DNA from: Achromobacter mucicolens | GTDB taxonomy: Bacteria > Pseudomonadota > Gammaproteobacteria > Burkholderiales > Burkholderiaceae_B | Length of the DNA: 64,000 bases | Direction of reading: 5' to 3' | Assembly: GCF_902859725.1 (NCBI RefSeq) | Contig: NZ_CADIJP010000005.1 | Span: 124,001 to 188,000 of the forward strand | In this document: positions 16,528 through 23,943 of the stretch, in pieces | Layout of the letters: each line of letters begins with the position of its first letter | Position numbering within the stretch: the stretch's first letter is position 1 | Notes under the pieces: generated by a model | The model's input: only the letters and a program-made list of their open reading frames with translations | Told to the model about the DNA's origin: nothing | Databases searched by the model: none | Translations under genes and position numbers: made by a program

Positions 16528-16596
16528 GGGTACGGCATTCTACGCCTGCGCGGGCGGAGGCGATCATGGATAATGTCGGGTTTTCCCGGGTCTGCA

Positions 16597-17817
16597 ATGG
16601 GCCCAGAGCCTCGTATGAAGTCTGCCTTGACGCCCCGAGGCCAGCGCTGGCTGATCGGTCTTTTGATGGGACTGGTCACGCTCACGCCGATGGCCATCGA
16701 CATCTACCTGCCTTCCCTGCCCGCCATGGCATTGGCGTTTGGCGAGCCCATCGGCGCCTTGCAATCCAGCATCACCCTGTTCATTTTTGCGGTGGGCGTG
16801 GGCCAGGTGCTGATCGGCCCGCTGGCCGACCGCTATGGCCGCCGGCCCGTTGCCCTGTGCGGCGCTGCGGCATATCTGGCGGGCTCGGCGCTGGGCGCGT
16901 CGGCAACGTCCCTCGAGGTGTTTTACGCGGCGCGCGTCATTCAGGGACTGGGCGCGTGTTCGGCATCGCTGGTCGCCTTTGCCGCCGTGCGGGATTGCTT
17001 TACCCCGGCCGTCGGCGCGCGCGTCTATAGCTACCTGAACGGCGCGCTATGTTCCGTGCCCGCGCTGGCGCCGATGGTGGGCGGCGTGCTGGCGCTGCAT
17101 GCGGGCTGGCGCAGCACGTTCGTCTTCATGACGGTGTTCGCGCTGGCATTGGCGGCGCTGCTGGCCGTGCGCTTCGAGGAAACCCGGGCCAAACTCGCGC
17201 ACCCGCCAGGCGCGCTGTACAGCCTGCCCCGTTATGCGTCCATCGTCACCAGCGGACGGTTCCTGTACTTTGCGTGCTTCGGCATGGCGGGCATGGCCAT
17301 GATCCTAGTGTTCGTGTCGGCCGCGCCCGTCGTGCTGGTCGAGCAGCTTGGATACAGCGAGCTGGGCTTTTCAGCATGGTTTGGGGCAAATGCAACCATC
17401 AACATCGCGGCGTTTTTCCTGGCGCCCACCTTCATCGCGCGGCATGGCCGCTACAACATGGTGCGCGTCGGCATGGCCGCCCTCCTGCTGGCGTCGGTCC
17501 TGCAGGCCAGCGCGTGGCTGTGGATGCCCCTGTCGGCCTGGGTCTTCATGCTGCCGGTCACGGTGTTTACCGTCGGATTCTCGCTGGCGCTGGGATCGGG
17601 GCTGAGCCTGGCGCTCGAGCCCTTCGCTGACCGGGCGGGCACTGCCGCCGCCGTGTATGGCCTTTTCCAGATGAGCGGGTCGGCGGTGATCGCCACCCTG
17701 CTGCTGGACAGCGGCATGGCGCCTCAGGCGGCCATGGCGCTGGTCGGCGCGGTCATCGTGGCGCCGCTGCTGCTGCTGTCGCCGGCGTTGGGCCGGCGCC
17801 TTGCCGCCGGTTCCTGA
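16597..17817 (+). CDS. Bcr/CflA-type multidrug efflux MFS transporter
   Basis: 406 residues from the ATG at 16597 (400 if the ATG at 16615 is used; the ribosome-binding sites do not decide). Twelve predicted membrane helices. The first opens with the Bcr/CflA hallmark MAIDIYLPSLPAMA, and loop 2-3 carries MFS motif A as GPLADRYGRRPVALCG, followed by ARVIQGLGACSASLVAFAAV. Family members expel drugs such as bicyclomycin, chloramphenicol and sulfonamides by proton antiport; the substrate here is unknown. Divergent from the SelW-like gene and followed 54 bases later by a crotonase gene. Confidence 0.9.
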   Translation: MGPEPRMKSALTPRGQRWLIGLLMGLVTLTPMAIDIYLPSLPAMALAFGEPIGALQSSITLFIFAVGVGQVLIGPLADRYGRRPVALCGAAAYLAGSALGASATSLEVFYAARVIQGLGACSASLVAFAAVRDCFTPAVGARVYSYLNGALCSVPALAPMVGGVLALHAGWRSTFVFMTVFALALAALLAVRFEETRAKLAHPPGALYSLPRYASIVTSGRFLYFACFGMAGMAMILVFVSAAPVVLVEQLGYSELGFSAWFGANATINIAAFFLAPTFIARHGRYNMVRVGMAALLLASVLQASAWLWMPLSAWVFMLPVTVFTVGFSLALGSGLSLALEPFADRAGTAAAVYGLFQMSGSAVIATLLLDSGMAPQAAMALVGAVIVAPLLLLSPALGRRLAAGS

Positions 17818-17871
17818 GCCAACGGGCGCGGGGCGTGCGCTAGTATCCAGGAACAACCACCTGGAGGCGAC

Positions 17872-18666
17872 ATGTCCATCGAAAAACCCGCGGACGAACC
17901 GGTGCTGCTGCGCAGCGCCGAGGGCGGCGTCGTCACGCTGCGCCTGAACCGCCCTTCCCAGTTCAATGCCTTGTCCGAGGCGATGCTGACCGCGTTGCAA
18001 CAGGAAATCGACACACTGGCATGCGATGCCGACGTCCGCTGCGTGGTGCTGGAGTCGGCCGGCCGCGCATTTTGCGCGGGCCATGACTTGCGCGAGATGC
18101 GCAGCCAGCCGGACCTTGATTACTACCGGGCGCTCTTTCGCCGATGCGGCAACGTCATGCAAGGCTTGCAGGCGCTGCCGGTGCCCGTGATCGCCAAGGT
18201 GCATGGCATTGCAACAGCGGCGGGATGCCAACTGGTCGCCAGCTGCGACCTGGCAGTCGCCGCGGACACCGCGAAGTTCGCCGTGTCCGGCATCAATGTC
18301 GGCCTGTTCTGCGCCACGCCCGCCGTGGCCCTGACGCGCAACGTGTCTGCCAAGCGCGCCTTCGAGATGCTGATGACCGCGCGCTTCATCGATGCTGCCC
18401 AGGCCGTGGACTGGGGGCTGATCAACGCGACGGCGCCCGAGAGCGAACTGGATGCGCGGGTGCGCACGCTGGTGGACGACATCCTGGCCAAGAGCCCGGC
18501 CGCCGTGCGTTACGGCAAGCGGATGTTCTACAAGCAGCGGCAGATGGCCCTGGCCGATGCCTATGATTACGCGGGTGACGTGATGGCCCGCAACATGATG
18601 GAGGCGGACGCGTGCGAAGGCATCGACGCCTTCCTGCAGAAACGCCCGCCGCGCTGGACGTCGTGA
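17872..18666 (+). CDS. Crotonase-family protein (ECHDC3-like) lacking both catalytic glutamates
   Basis: 264 residues, preceded by TGGAGGCGAC. The crotonase fold is clear: VVTLRLNRPSQFNALSEAML, the oxyanion-hole strand RAFCAGHDLREM, and KVHGIATAAGCQLVASCDLA. Aligned by eye to mitochondrial enoyl-CoA hydratase (GGGCELAMMCD and PEILLGTIPG), the glutamate equivalent to E144 is Gln here and that equivalent to E164 is Gly (FAVSGINVGLFCATPAVAL). The string NVGLFC.TPAVAL.RNVS is typical of the ECHDC3 subgroup. It should bind an acyl-CoA, but ordinary water addition is not expected. It is convergent with chrA. Confidence 0.85.
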   Translation: MSIEKPADEPVLLRSAEGGVVTLRLNRPSQFNALSEAMLTALQQEIDTLACDADVRCVVLESAGRAFCAGHDLREMRSQPDLDYYRALFRRCGNVMQGLQALPVPVIAKVHGIATAAGCQLVASCDLAVAADTAKFAVSGINVGLFCATPAVALTRNVSAKRAFEMLMTARFIDAAQAVDWGLINATAPESELDARVRTLVDDILAKSPAAVRYGKRMFYKQRQMALADAYDYAGDVMARNMMEADACEGIDAFLQKRPPRWTS

Positions 18667-18693
18667 CGACGCGCCGGCGGCTGGGGCCGGGGG

Positions 18694-19950
18694 TTAGACC
18701 AGCCAGCCCAGCGACCAGCCGCTGACGGCCGCCAGCAGCACCACCCATAACGGCGACCAACGGCCATAGACCAGCAACGCAAACAGCAACAGCGCGAGGC
18801 CAAAGTCGGCCTTGCCTAGAATTGCGCTGGTCCAGACGGGGTCATACAGCGCGCCGAGCAGGATGCCAACGACGCTGGCATTGACGCCGGCCACCATGTT
18901 GCGCACGCCTGGACGGCGCCGCAGCGAGTCCCAGAACGGCAGCGCCGCGGTAAGCAGCAAGGCGCCCGGCACGAAGATGACGCAGAGAAGCAGCAAGCCG
19001 CCCGCCCATCCGGACAAGGGGCCGGAGGACATTGCGCCCAGGAAGGCCGCGAAGGTGAACAAGGGCCCGGGCATGGCCTGGGCCGCACCATAACCGGCCA
19101 GGAAATCCGCGCTGGACACCATGCCGGTGGAGACCGACGCCGTCTCCAGCAGCGGCAGCACAACGTGCCCGCCGCCAAAGACCAGCGCGCCGGCGCGATA
19201 GAAGCCGTCGATCTGGCCCGCCAGCGCGCCGCTGGAGATGAGCGCCCAGAGCGGCAGCCCCGCCATCAGCACGGCAAAGAGCACCAGCGACGCCACGGCC
19301 GCCGCGCGCGACACGCCGGAAGGGGCGTGGGAGAGAACGGGCCGGGCCGGCAATTGCAGGAAGGCCGCGCCGATCACCGCGCCCAGCACCACGGCGCCGA
19401 CCTGCGCCAGCGCGGCCGGCAGTAACACCGTGAGTAATGCGGCGGCGACCGCCAGCGCGGCGCGGGATCTGTCCGGGCACAGCGAACGGCCCATTCCCCA
19501 TACCGCCTGCGCGACGATGGCCACGGCGGCCACCTTCAGCCCATGAATGGCCGCCGACCCGGAAAGCCAGCCGTAGTGGGCAAGCCCCATCGCAAATCCG
19601 ATCAGGGCGAGTGCCGAAGGCAGCGTAAAGGCGACCCACGCGGCCAGCATGCCGGCCCACCCGGCGCGGCGCAAGCCGATCGCCATGCCGACCTGGCTGC
19701 TGGCCGGACCCGGCAGAAACTGGCACAGCGCGACCAGATCCGAAAAGGTGTAATCGTCGAGCCATCGGCGCCGGTCGACAAATTCGGTGCGAAAGTAACC
19801 CAGATGCGCGACCGGTCCGCCAAAGGACGTCAAGCCCAGGCGCAGGAACACCAGAAACACTTCAAGACAGGACCCTCGGTCGGTCTGGGCGCGCGCGCCG
19901 GTGGCCGGCTTGCTGTCGACATGTTCGTCATGGGGGGATGGGTGCGGCAT
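18694..19950 (-). CDS. chrA: Chromate transporter ChrA
   Basis: 418 residues from the ATG at 19950. Two homologous CHR domains are visible: the first with VFLRLGLTSFGGPVAHLGYF and LCQFLPGPASSQVGMAIG, the second with ALVFGGGHVVLPLLE and GYGAAQAMPGPLFTFAAFLG. The size and duplicated plan match the long-chain ChrA family, which exports chromate. A longer in-frame extension upstream to 20172 is Pro/Arg-rich and unlike the family, so the internal Met was chosen. The gene is alone, without chrB, and convergent with the crotonase gene. Which oxyanion it moves here is not known. Confidence 0.88.
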   Translation of the reverse strand: MPHPSPHDEHVDSKPATGARAQTDRGSCLEVFLVFLRLGLTSFGGPVAHLGYFRTEFVDRRRWLDDYTFSDLVALCQFLPGPASSQVGMAIGLRRAGWAGMLAAWVAFTLPSALALIGFAMGLAHYGWLSGSAAIHGLKVAAVAIVAQAVWGMGRSLCPDRSRAALAVAAALLTVLLPAALAQVGAVVLGAVIGAAFLQLPARPVLSHAPSGVSRAAAVASLVLFAVLMAGLPLWALISSGALAGQIDGFYRAGALVFGGGHVVLPLLETASVSTGMVSSADFLAGYGAAQAMPGPLFTFAAFLGAMSSGPLSGWAGGLLLLCVIFVPGALLLTAALPFWDSLRRRPGVRNMVAGVNASVVGILLGALYDPVWTSAILGKADFGLALLLFALLVYGRWSPLWVVLLAAVSGWSLGWLV

Positions 19951-20192
19951 CGGCTCGGGCTTCGTGGGAAATCGGGGCGGCGATTTTATAAAAGGCCCCA
20001 GCACCAAACTTATAGCCGGGCCACGGCCGGGATTCAATCGGATAAATGTCAGGAATTGGCGCTTGGCGGGCGCACCGCCCGGCACATCATGGCCCATATC
20101 AAAAATAGGTTCTTGGCACTTCAGCGGTAGGCCAGTCGGCGCCATCATTTGCCGGTCATTCCCCCATCCCATTCCAATAGAAAGGTCTGAAC

Positions 20193-20672
20193 ATGAGCCA
20201 ACGGTTGAATTATTTCCAGGTGTCCGAAGTCCTGTCCAAGAAGTATCTGGACTTCAGCATGGCGCTAAAGAAGACGCCTGTGGTCCAGGAGCTTGGCTCG
20301 CTGGTCGATATCCGCGCCTCGCAGCTCAACGGCTGCGGATTCTGCCTGGACATGCACGTCAAGGAAGCCACGATCAAGGGCGAGCGCGCGCTGCGCCTGC
20401 ATCACGTCGCCATCTGGCGCGAATCCCCCCTTTTTTCGCCGCGCGAACGCGCCGCGCTGGAATGGACCGAGGCGCTTACGACGCTGCCCCCGCACGGCGT
20501 GCCGGACGAGATCTACGACGCCGTGCGGGCGCAGTTCACGGAAACCGAACTGTCGGACCTGACCTTCCTGGTGGTCGGGATCAATGGCTGGAACCGGTTG
20601 AACGTCGCGTTTCGCACCGAGCCCGGGTCCGCCGACAAGGCCTATGGCCTGGACAAGGCCGGCTTGAACTGA
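20193..20672 (+). CDS. AhpD-like carboxymuconolactone decarboxylase-family protein
   Basis: 159 residues, one CMD domain. The active-site motif is complete: ASQLNGCGFCLDMHVKEA with C48, C51 and H55, the CxxC...H arrangement of AhpD-type alkylhydroperoxidases rather than of true carboxymuconolactone decarboxylases. A single-gene unit divergent from chrA across a 242-base gap and convergent with the MocR regulator. A peroxidase or thiol-redox role is likely from the motif; the physiological electron donor is unknown. Confidence 0.9.
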   Translation: MSQRLNYFQVSEVLSKKYLDFSMALKKTPVVQELGSLVDIRASQLNGCGFCLDMHVKEATIKGERALRLHHVAIWRESPLFSPRERAALEWTEALTTLPPHGVPDEIYDAVRAQFTETELSDLTFLVVGINGWNRLNVAFRTEPGSADKAYGLDKAGLN

Positions 20673-20693
20673 CCGGCGCTCTGCTGACGCGGG

Positions 20694-22118
20694 TCACATG
20701 AGCTGCAGGATGCGGCGCGCCAGCTGCTCCGCCTGCTCGGCCGAGACGATATTGGTGAAGCTCATGAGCAGACCGGCGCGCGCGTCCGGCGCTGCCGACC
20801 AGTGCGACAAGGCATGGGCGTACAGGCCCTGCCGCAGCATGCGCGCCGCAAGTTCGCGATCGGTCTGATGGCCGTCCAGCCGCGCCACCAAATGCATGCC
20901 GCCCGGCTGCGGATCGATGCGCAACCGGTTGCCCAGCACGCTGGACAGCGCCGCGGCCGTGGCCTCGCGCCGTTCGCTGTACAGACGGCGCATGCGCTGG
21001 ATATGGCGCGCGAAATGTCCTTCGTTGATGAACGAGGCCAGCACGGCCTGCGTCAACGCCGGCGCGCCGCCCGCCAGCAGCAGGCACAGACGCTCGAAGC
21101 GCGGCGCCTGCTCCTCGGGCACCACCAGGTAGGCGAGCCGCATGCCCGGAAACAGCACCTTGCTGAAGGTGCCCGAATACAGCACGCGGCCCTGACGGTC
21201 CAGGCTTTTCAGGGCCGGCAGCGGACGGCCGACGTAGCGGTATTCGCCGTCGTAATCGTCCTCCACGATCCACGCGCTGCTGCGTTCGGCCCAGTCCAGC
21301 AGCGCCTGGCGCCGGGGCAGCGACAGCGACAGGCATAGCGGACTTTGGTGCGCGGGCGTCACGACCGCCGCCCTCGCCCGCGGATCCTGTGCAATGCCCG
21401 CCTGCACGACCAGCCCTTGCGCGTCCACCCGCACCGGCACGGCCTGCATCCCTGCCTGCGCCAGCAGCGCCCGCGTGGGCGGATAGCCGGGGTCTTCCAC
21501 CCAGACCGAATCGCCGGGCTTGAACAGCGCCTGCATGATGAGCTGCAAGGTGTTGTTGTAGCCCGTCGTGATGAACACCTGGCTGGGCGTGCACTGGATG
21601 CCGCGCGCCACCTGCAGGTAGGCGGCCGTCGCGGTCCTGAGCGCGAGCAAGCCCGAGGGATCGGGGTATGCAAGATCCGGCGGCTGCATGCCGCGCAGAT
21701 GGCGCGCGCCCAGACGCGCCCATATCTTGCGCGGAAACGCGTCGAGCGCCGGCAGTCCCATCTGGAAGGGCAACGGTGCGGCCGGACGCTGCCAGCCGTC
21801 TTCCTGCGCCTCGGCGGGCCGGGCCTTTGCGGCGGGCGCGGAGCGCGCAAGCGGTTGCAGGTTGGGAGCGACCACGGTGCCGGCCTGGCCGCGCGCCTGG
21901 ATGTAGCCCTCGGACGCCAGCAGCGAATAGGCGACCTCGATGGTGCCGCGCGCCACGCCGATTTCCTTGGCAAGCGCGCGTGCCGACGGGATGCGGTCGC
22001 CGGGTTTGAGGGTGCCCTCGGCGATGGCGCCCCGGAACCGCTCATAGATCTGGCGGTAGAGCGGATGGCCGGCGGCGTCGGAGACGGTTTGCAGACCGTC
22101 GGGTGTTGCGGGAATCAT
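20694..22118 (-). CDS. MocR/PdxR-type GntR regulator with aminotransferase domain
   Basis: 474 residues. Residues ~15-85 are a GntR winged helix-turn-helix (YRQIYERFRGAIAEGTLKPG, PSARALAKEIGVARGTIEVA). Residues ~115-474 are a class I aminotransferase-fold domain that binds PLP: ITTGYNNTLQLIMQALFKPG, WIVEDDYDGEYRYVGRPLPA, and the PLP lysine K320 in LYSGTFSKVLFPGMRLAYLV. MocR regulators sense PLP or amino-acid derivatives and usually control an adjacent divergent gene. Here the divergent partner is a GNAT/azoreductase pair, with three ATGGC repeats (22117, 22141, 22156) between them that could be part of a direct-repeat operator (weak). Confidence 0.9.
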   Translation of the reverse strand: MIPATPDGLQTVSDAAGHPLYRQIYERFRGAIAEGTLKPGDRIPSARALAKEIGVARGTIEVAYSLLASEGYIQARGQAGTVVAPNLQPLARSAPAAKARPAEAQEDGWQRPAAPLPFQMGLPALDAFPRKIWARLGARHLRGMQPPDLAYPDPSGLLALRTATAAYLQVARGIQCTPSQVFITTGYNNTLQLIMQALFKPGDSVWVEDPGYPPTRALLAQAGMQAVPVRVDAQGLVVQAGIAQDPRARAAVVTPAHQSPLCLSLSLPRRQALLDWAERSSAWIVEDDYDGEYRYVGRPLPALKSLDRQGRVLYSGTFSKVLFPGMRLAYLVVPEEQAPRFERLCLLLAGGAPALTQAVLASFINEGHFARHIQRMRRLYSERREATAAALSSVLGNRLRIDPQPGGMHLVARLDGHQTDRELAARMLRQGLYAHALSHWSAAPDARAGLLMSFTNIVSAEQAEQLARRILQLM

Positions 22119-22230
22119 GGCATAGTCCGTAAGCGCATTTATGGCCCTTCAAATTATGGCATGTGGTTTTTAAGATTCGTACTCACGGTGGGCGTGCGCT
22201 TCGCGCCCTGAACTTCGAGCTACGGACCCC

Positions 22231-22686
22231 ATGCACACATCCACGGAACCGGCCTTGCGCCATCTGCAGACCCCGGAAGAATGGCGGGCCTGCCTGCCGC
22301 TGATGCGCGAGCTGCGACCCCATCTTGCCCACGACGACGCGTTTGTCGAACGCCTGGCCCGAATGCACCAGCAAAACTATCGCCTGCTCGCCGTCATGCG
22401 CGACGGCGAGGCGCTGGCGCTGGCGGGATACCGGTATCAGGAAAACCTGATCTACGGGCGGTTCATGTATGTGGACGACCTGGTGGTGGCGCCCTCGGCG
22501 CGCGGCAGCCGCTGGGGCGCTCGGCTGATCGCCGAGCTGGATCACCTGGCGCGCGGCGCGGACTGCGACAAGCTGGTGCTGGACACCGGGCTGGGCAACG
22601 CGCTGGCGCAACGCTTCTACTTCCGGCAGGGCCTGTTGACCAGCGCCATCCGGTTCAGCAAATCCTTGAAAGGAAACACCCAATGA
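22231..22686 (+). CDS. GNAT-family N-acetyltransferase
   Basis: 151 residues, a compact GNAT domain. The central motif A region is MYVDDLVVAPSARGSRWGAR followed by LIAELDHLARGADCDKLVLD, the pyrophosphate-binding loop being ARGSRWG (R/Q-x-x-G-x-G/A type). The C-terminal GLGNALAQRFYFRQGL is the usual motif B. The substrate is unknown. It is divergent from the MocR regulator, which probably controls it, and its stop overlaps the next start by ATGA. Confidence 0.87.
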   Translation: MHTSTEPALRHLQTPEEWRACLPLMRELRPHLAHDDAFVERLARMHQQNYRLLAVMRDGEALALAGYRYQENLIYGRFMYVDDLVVAPSARGSRWGARLIAELDHLARGADCDKLVLDTGLGNALAQRFYFRQGLLTSAIRFSKSLKGNTQ

Positions 22687-23321
22687 GCATTCTTCGTATC
22701 CGCTGCAGCCCGCGCGGACTCGATTCCGAGAGCTATCGCCTGTCCCAGCGCATCGTCGAACGCCTCGTGCGGACGGCGCCGGCCGGCGGCCTGGAGGTCG
22801 TGGAGTTCGACGCCACCACCCTCACCCATGCGGACAGCGACTATGCCGCGGCGCTGGCCGCGCCGGCGGATCCTGCCGCCGACGTGCTCGCGCGCGGATC
22901 CCTACACGCGTCGGGCGCGCTGATCCGGATGCTGGAAAACGCCAGCCACATCGTGCTGGCCACGCCCATGCACAACTTCACCGTCCCCTCCGCGTTGAAG
23001 GCATGGCTGGACCTTGTTGTCCGGGTGCGCAATACGTTTCACATCACGCCGCAGGGCAAGGTCGGATTGCTGGCGGATCGCCCCGTGTTTGTCGCGATCT
23101 CGTCGGGCGGGACCTTCAGCGGCGAAGAGGCCCGTCAGCCGGACTTCCTGACGCCATACCTGCGGCACGTGCTGGCGACCATCGGGTTGAAACAGGTGAC
23201 GTTTGTAGCGGTGGAGGGAACGGCCCGTGGGCCCGAGTTGCTGGCGCTTGCCCGAGCGCGGGCGGAGGGGGCGCTCGAAGGCATTTCGTACGCCCGGCCG
23301 GTCGAGGAAATAATTGGATAG
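22683..23321 (+). CDS. FMN-dependent NADH-azoreductase-like flavodoxin-fold protein
   Basis: 212 residues, AzoR/NQO-type fold. The start overlaps the GNAT stop (ATGA) after AAAGGAAACACCC. It begins ILRIRCSPRGLDSESYRLSQ, the flavin phosphate-binding loop region. LATPMHNFTVPSALKAWLDL is the AzoR hallmark that contacts the isoalloxazine ring, and FVAISSGGTFSGEEARQPDF is the second flavin loop. Such enzymes reduce quinones, azo dyes and nitro compounds with NAD(P)H. The coupled acetyltransferase could modify the amine product (inference only). Confidence 0.85.
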   Translation: MSILRIRCSPRGLDSESYRLSQRIVERLVRTAPAGGLEVVEFDATTLTHADSDYAAALAAPADPAADVLARGSLHASGALIRMLENASHIVLATPMHNFTVPSALKAWLDLVVRVRNTFHITPQGKVGLLADRPVFVAISSGGTFSGEEARQPDFLTPYLRHVLATIGLKQVTFVAVEGTARGPELLALARARAEGALEGISYARPVEEIIG

Positions 23322-23370
23322 GCCCCGTTTACGCCTGCTTGCGTTTTGATGCGAACAAGCCGCTTCGTCT

Positions 23371-23396
23371 GCCCCCGAATCCTCGCGGATGGGGGC
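23371..23396 (+). terminator. Hairpin downstream of azoreductase-like gene, probable terminator
   Basis: GCCCCC...GGGGGC arms with an inner ATCC/GGAT pairing, 50 bases after the azoreductase-like stop, followed by an A/T-rich stretch but no uninterrupted T-tract. Confidence 0.5.
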
Positions 23397-23397
23397 G

Positions 23398-23414
23398 AAT
23401 TTCTGTCAGAAATT
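23398..23414. promoter_or_regulatory. 17-base near-perfect palindrome at the edge of the AT-rich region
   Basis: AATTTCTG-T-CAGAAATT: perfect 8-base inverted arms around one base. It is either part of the upstream transcript end or a binding site for a dimeric regulator acting on the autotransporter promoter. The protein is unknown. Confidence 0.4.
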
Positions 23415-23943
23415 TTCGTTGGATTATTGGTCGTTAACTCAAAAATATGCCGCAACCAGAAAACATCTCAGCAATTCGCATTCCTGACCGCCTTCTGCAG
23501 GAAACTGAAATCGGCGTTTGCGATTAAGTTTTCCTGAATAGAAAACTGACCATTAATCTATATTTATCAATATCTTAGCTAAATAGCCAGCATCATAATT
23601 CCTAGGTTATCCGCGACGCTGAATATCGTCGAAATTATGCGATTAATCGGAAATAAAGCTGCGGCATGAATAATGTTTTTGATTATTTCTGTACGAAATA
23701 TTAGTAACTACACGTATATTTCAACCAGAGACAATCGGCAATTACATCGAATTGTTCGGTTACGTTTAACGGGGATTGTTTACAGCCCCAACCCTTGTTC
23801 CGCCCCAACACTGGCCCTTATTCAGCGGACGGGACAACAACATCAACCGCCGACTGGGTTCCTGAAGTTGCAGCTGCCTTGTCCGTTTGCGGATGATTGA
23901 CGCGTGCGAAAACGGGTAAGGCTCCTTCCGTCCTGGAGCTGAC

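Larger units (their letters stand above)
23322..23943. other. Long gene-free region upstream of giant autotransporter
   Basis: 622 bases without a credible gene. 23322-23420 holds a hairpin and a palindrome listed separately. From about 23440 to 23770 the sequence becomes markedly AT-rich compared with its surroundings, with many short A/T runs, while 23780-23943 returns to high GC. Short open frames inside it have no coding character. The AT-rich part is the type of DNA bound by H-NS-like silencers or that carries a large surface-protein promoter. No consensus sigma-70 promoter was clear enough to mark. Confidence 0.6.

Noticed and set aside
16126-16596. N-terminal extension of the MFS transporter frame
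   Set aside because: The extension is antisense to the SelW-like gene and crosses the tctA terminator; the transporter begins at 16597 or 16615.
19951-20172. N-terminal extension of ChrA
   Set aside because: No similarity to the family, and it would consume the divergent promoter region; the Met at 19950 is preferred.
23346-23900. Short plus-strand frames in the leader of the autotransporter gene
   Set aside because: AT-biased composition, no ribosome-binding sites, no family; treated as non-coding.
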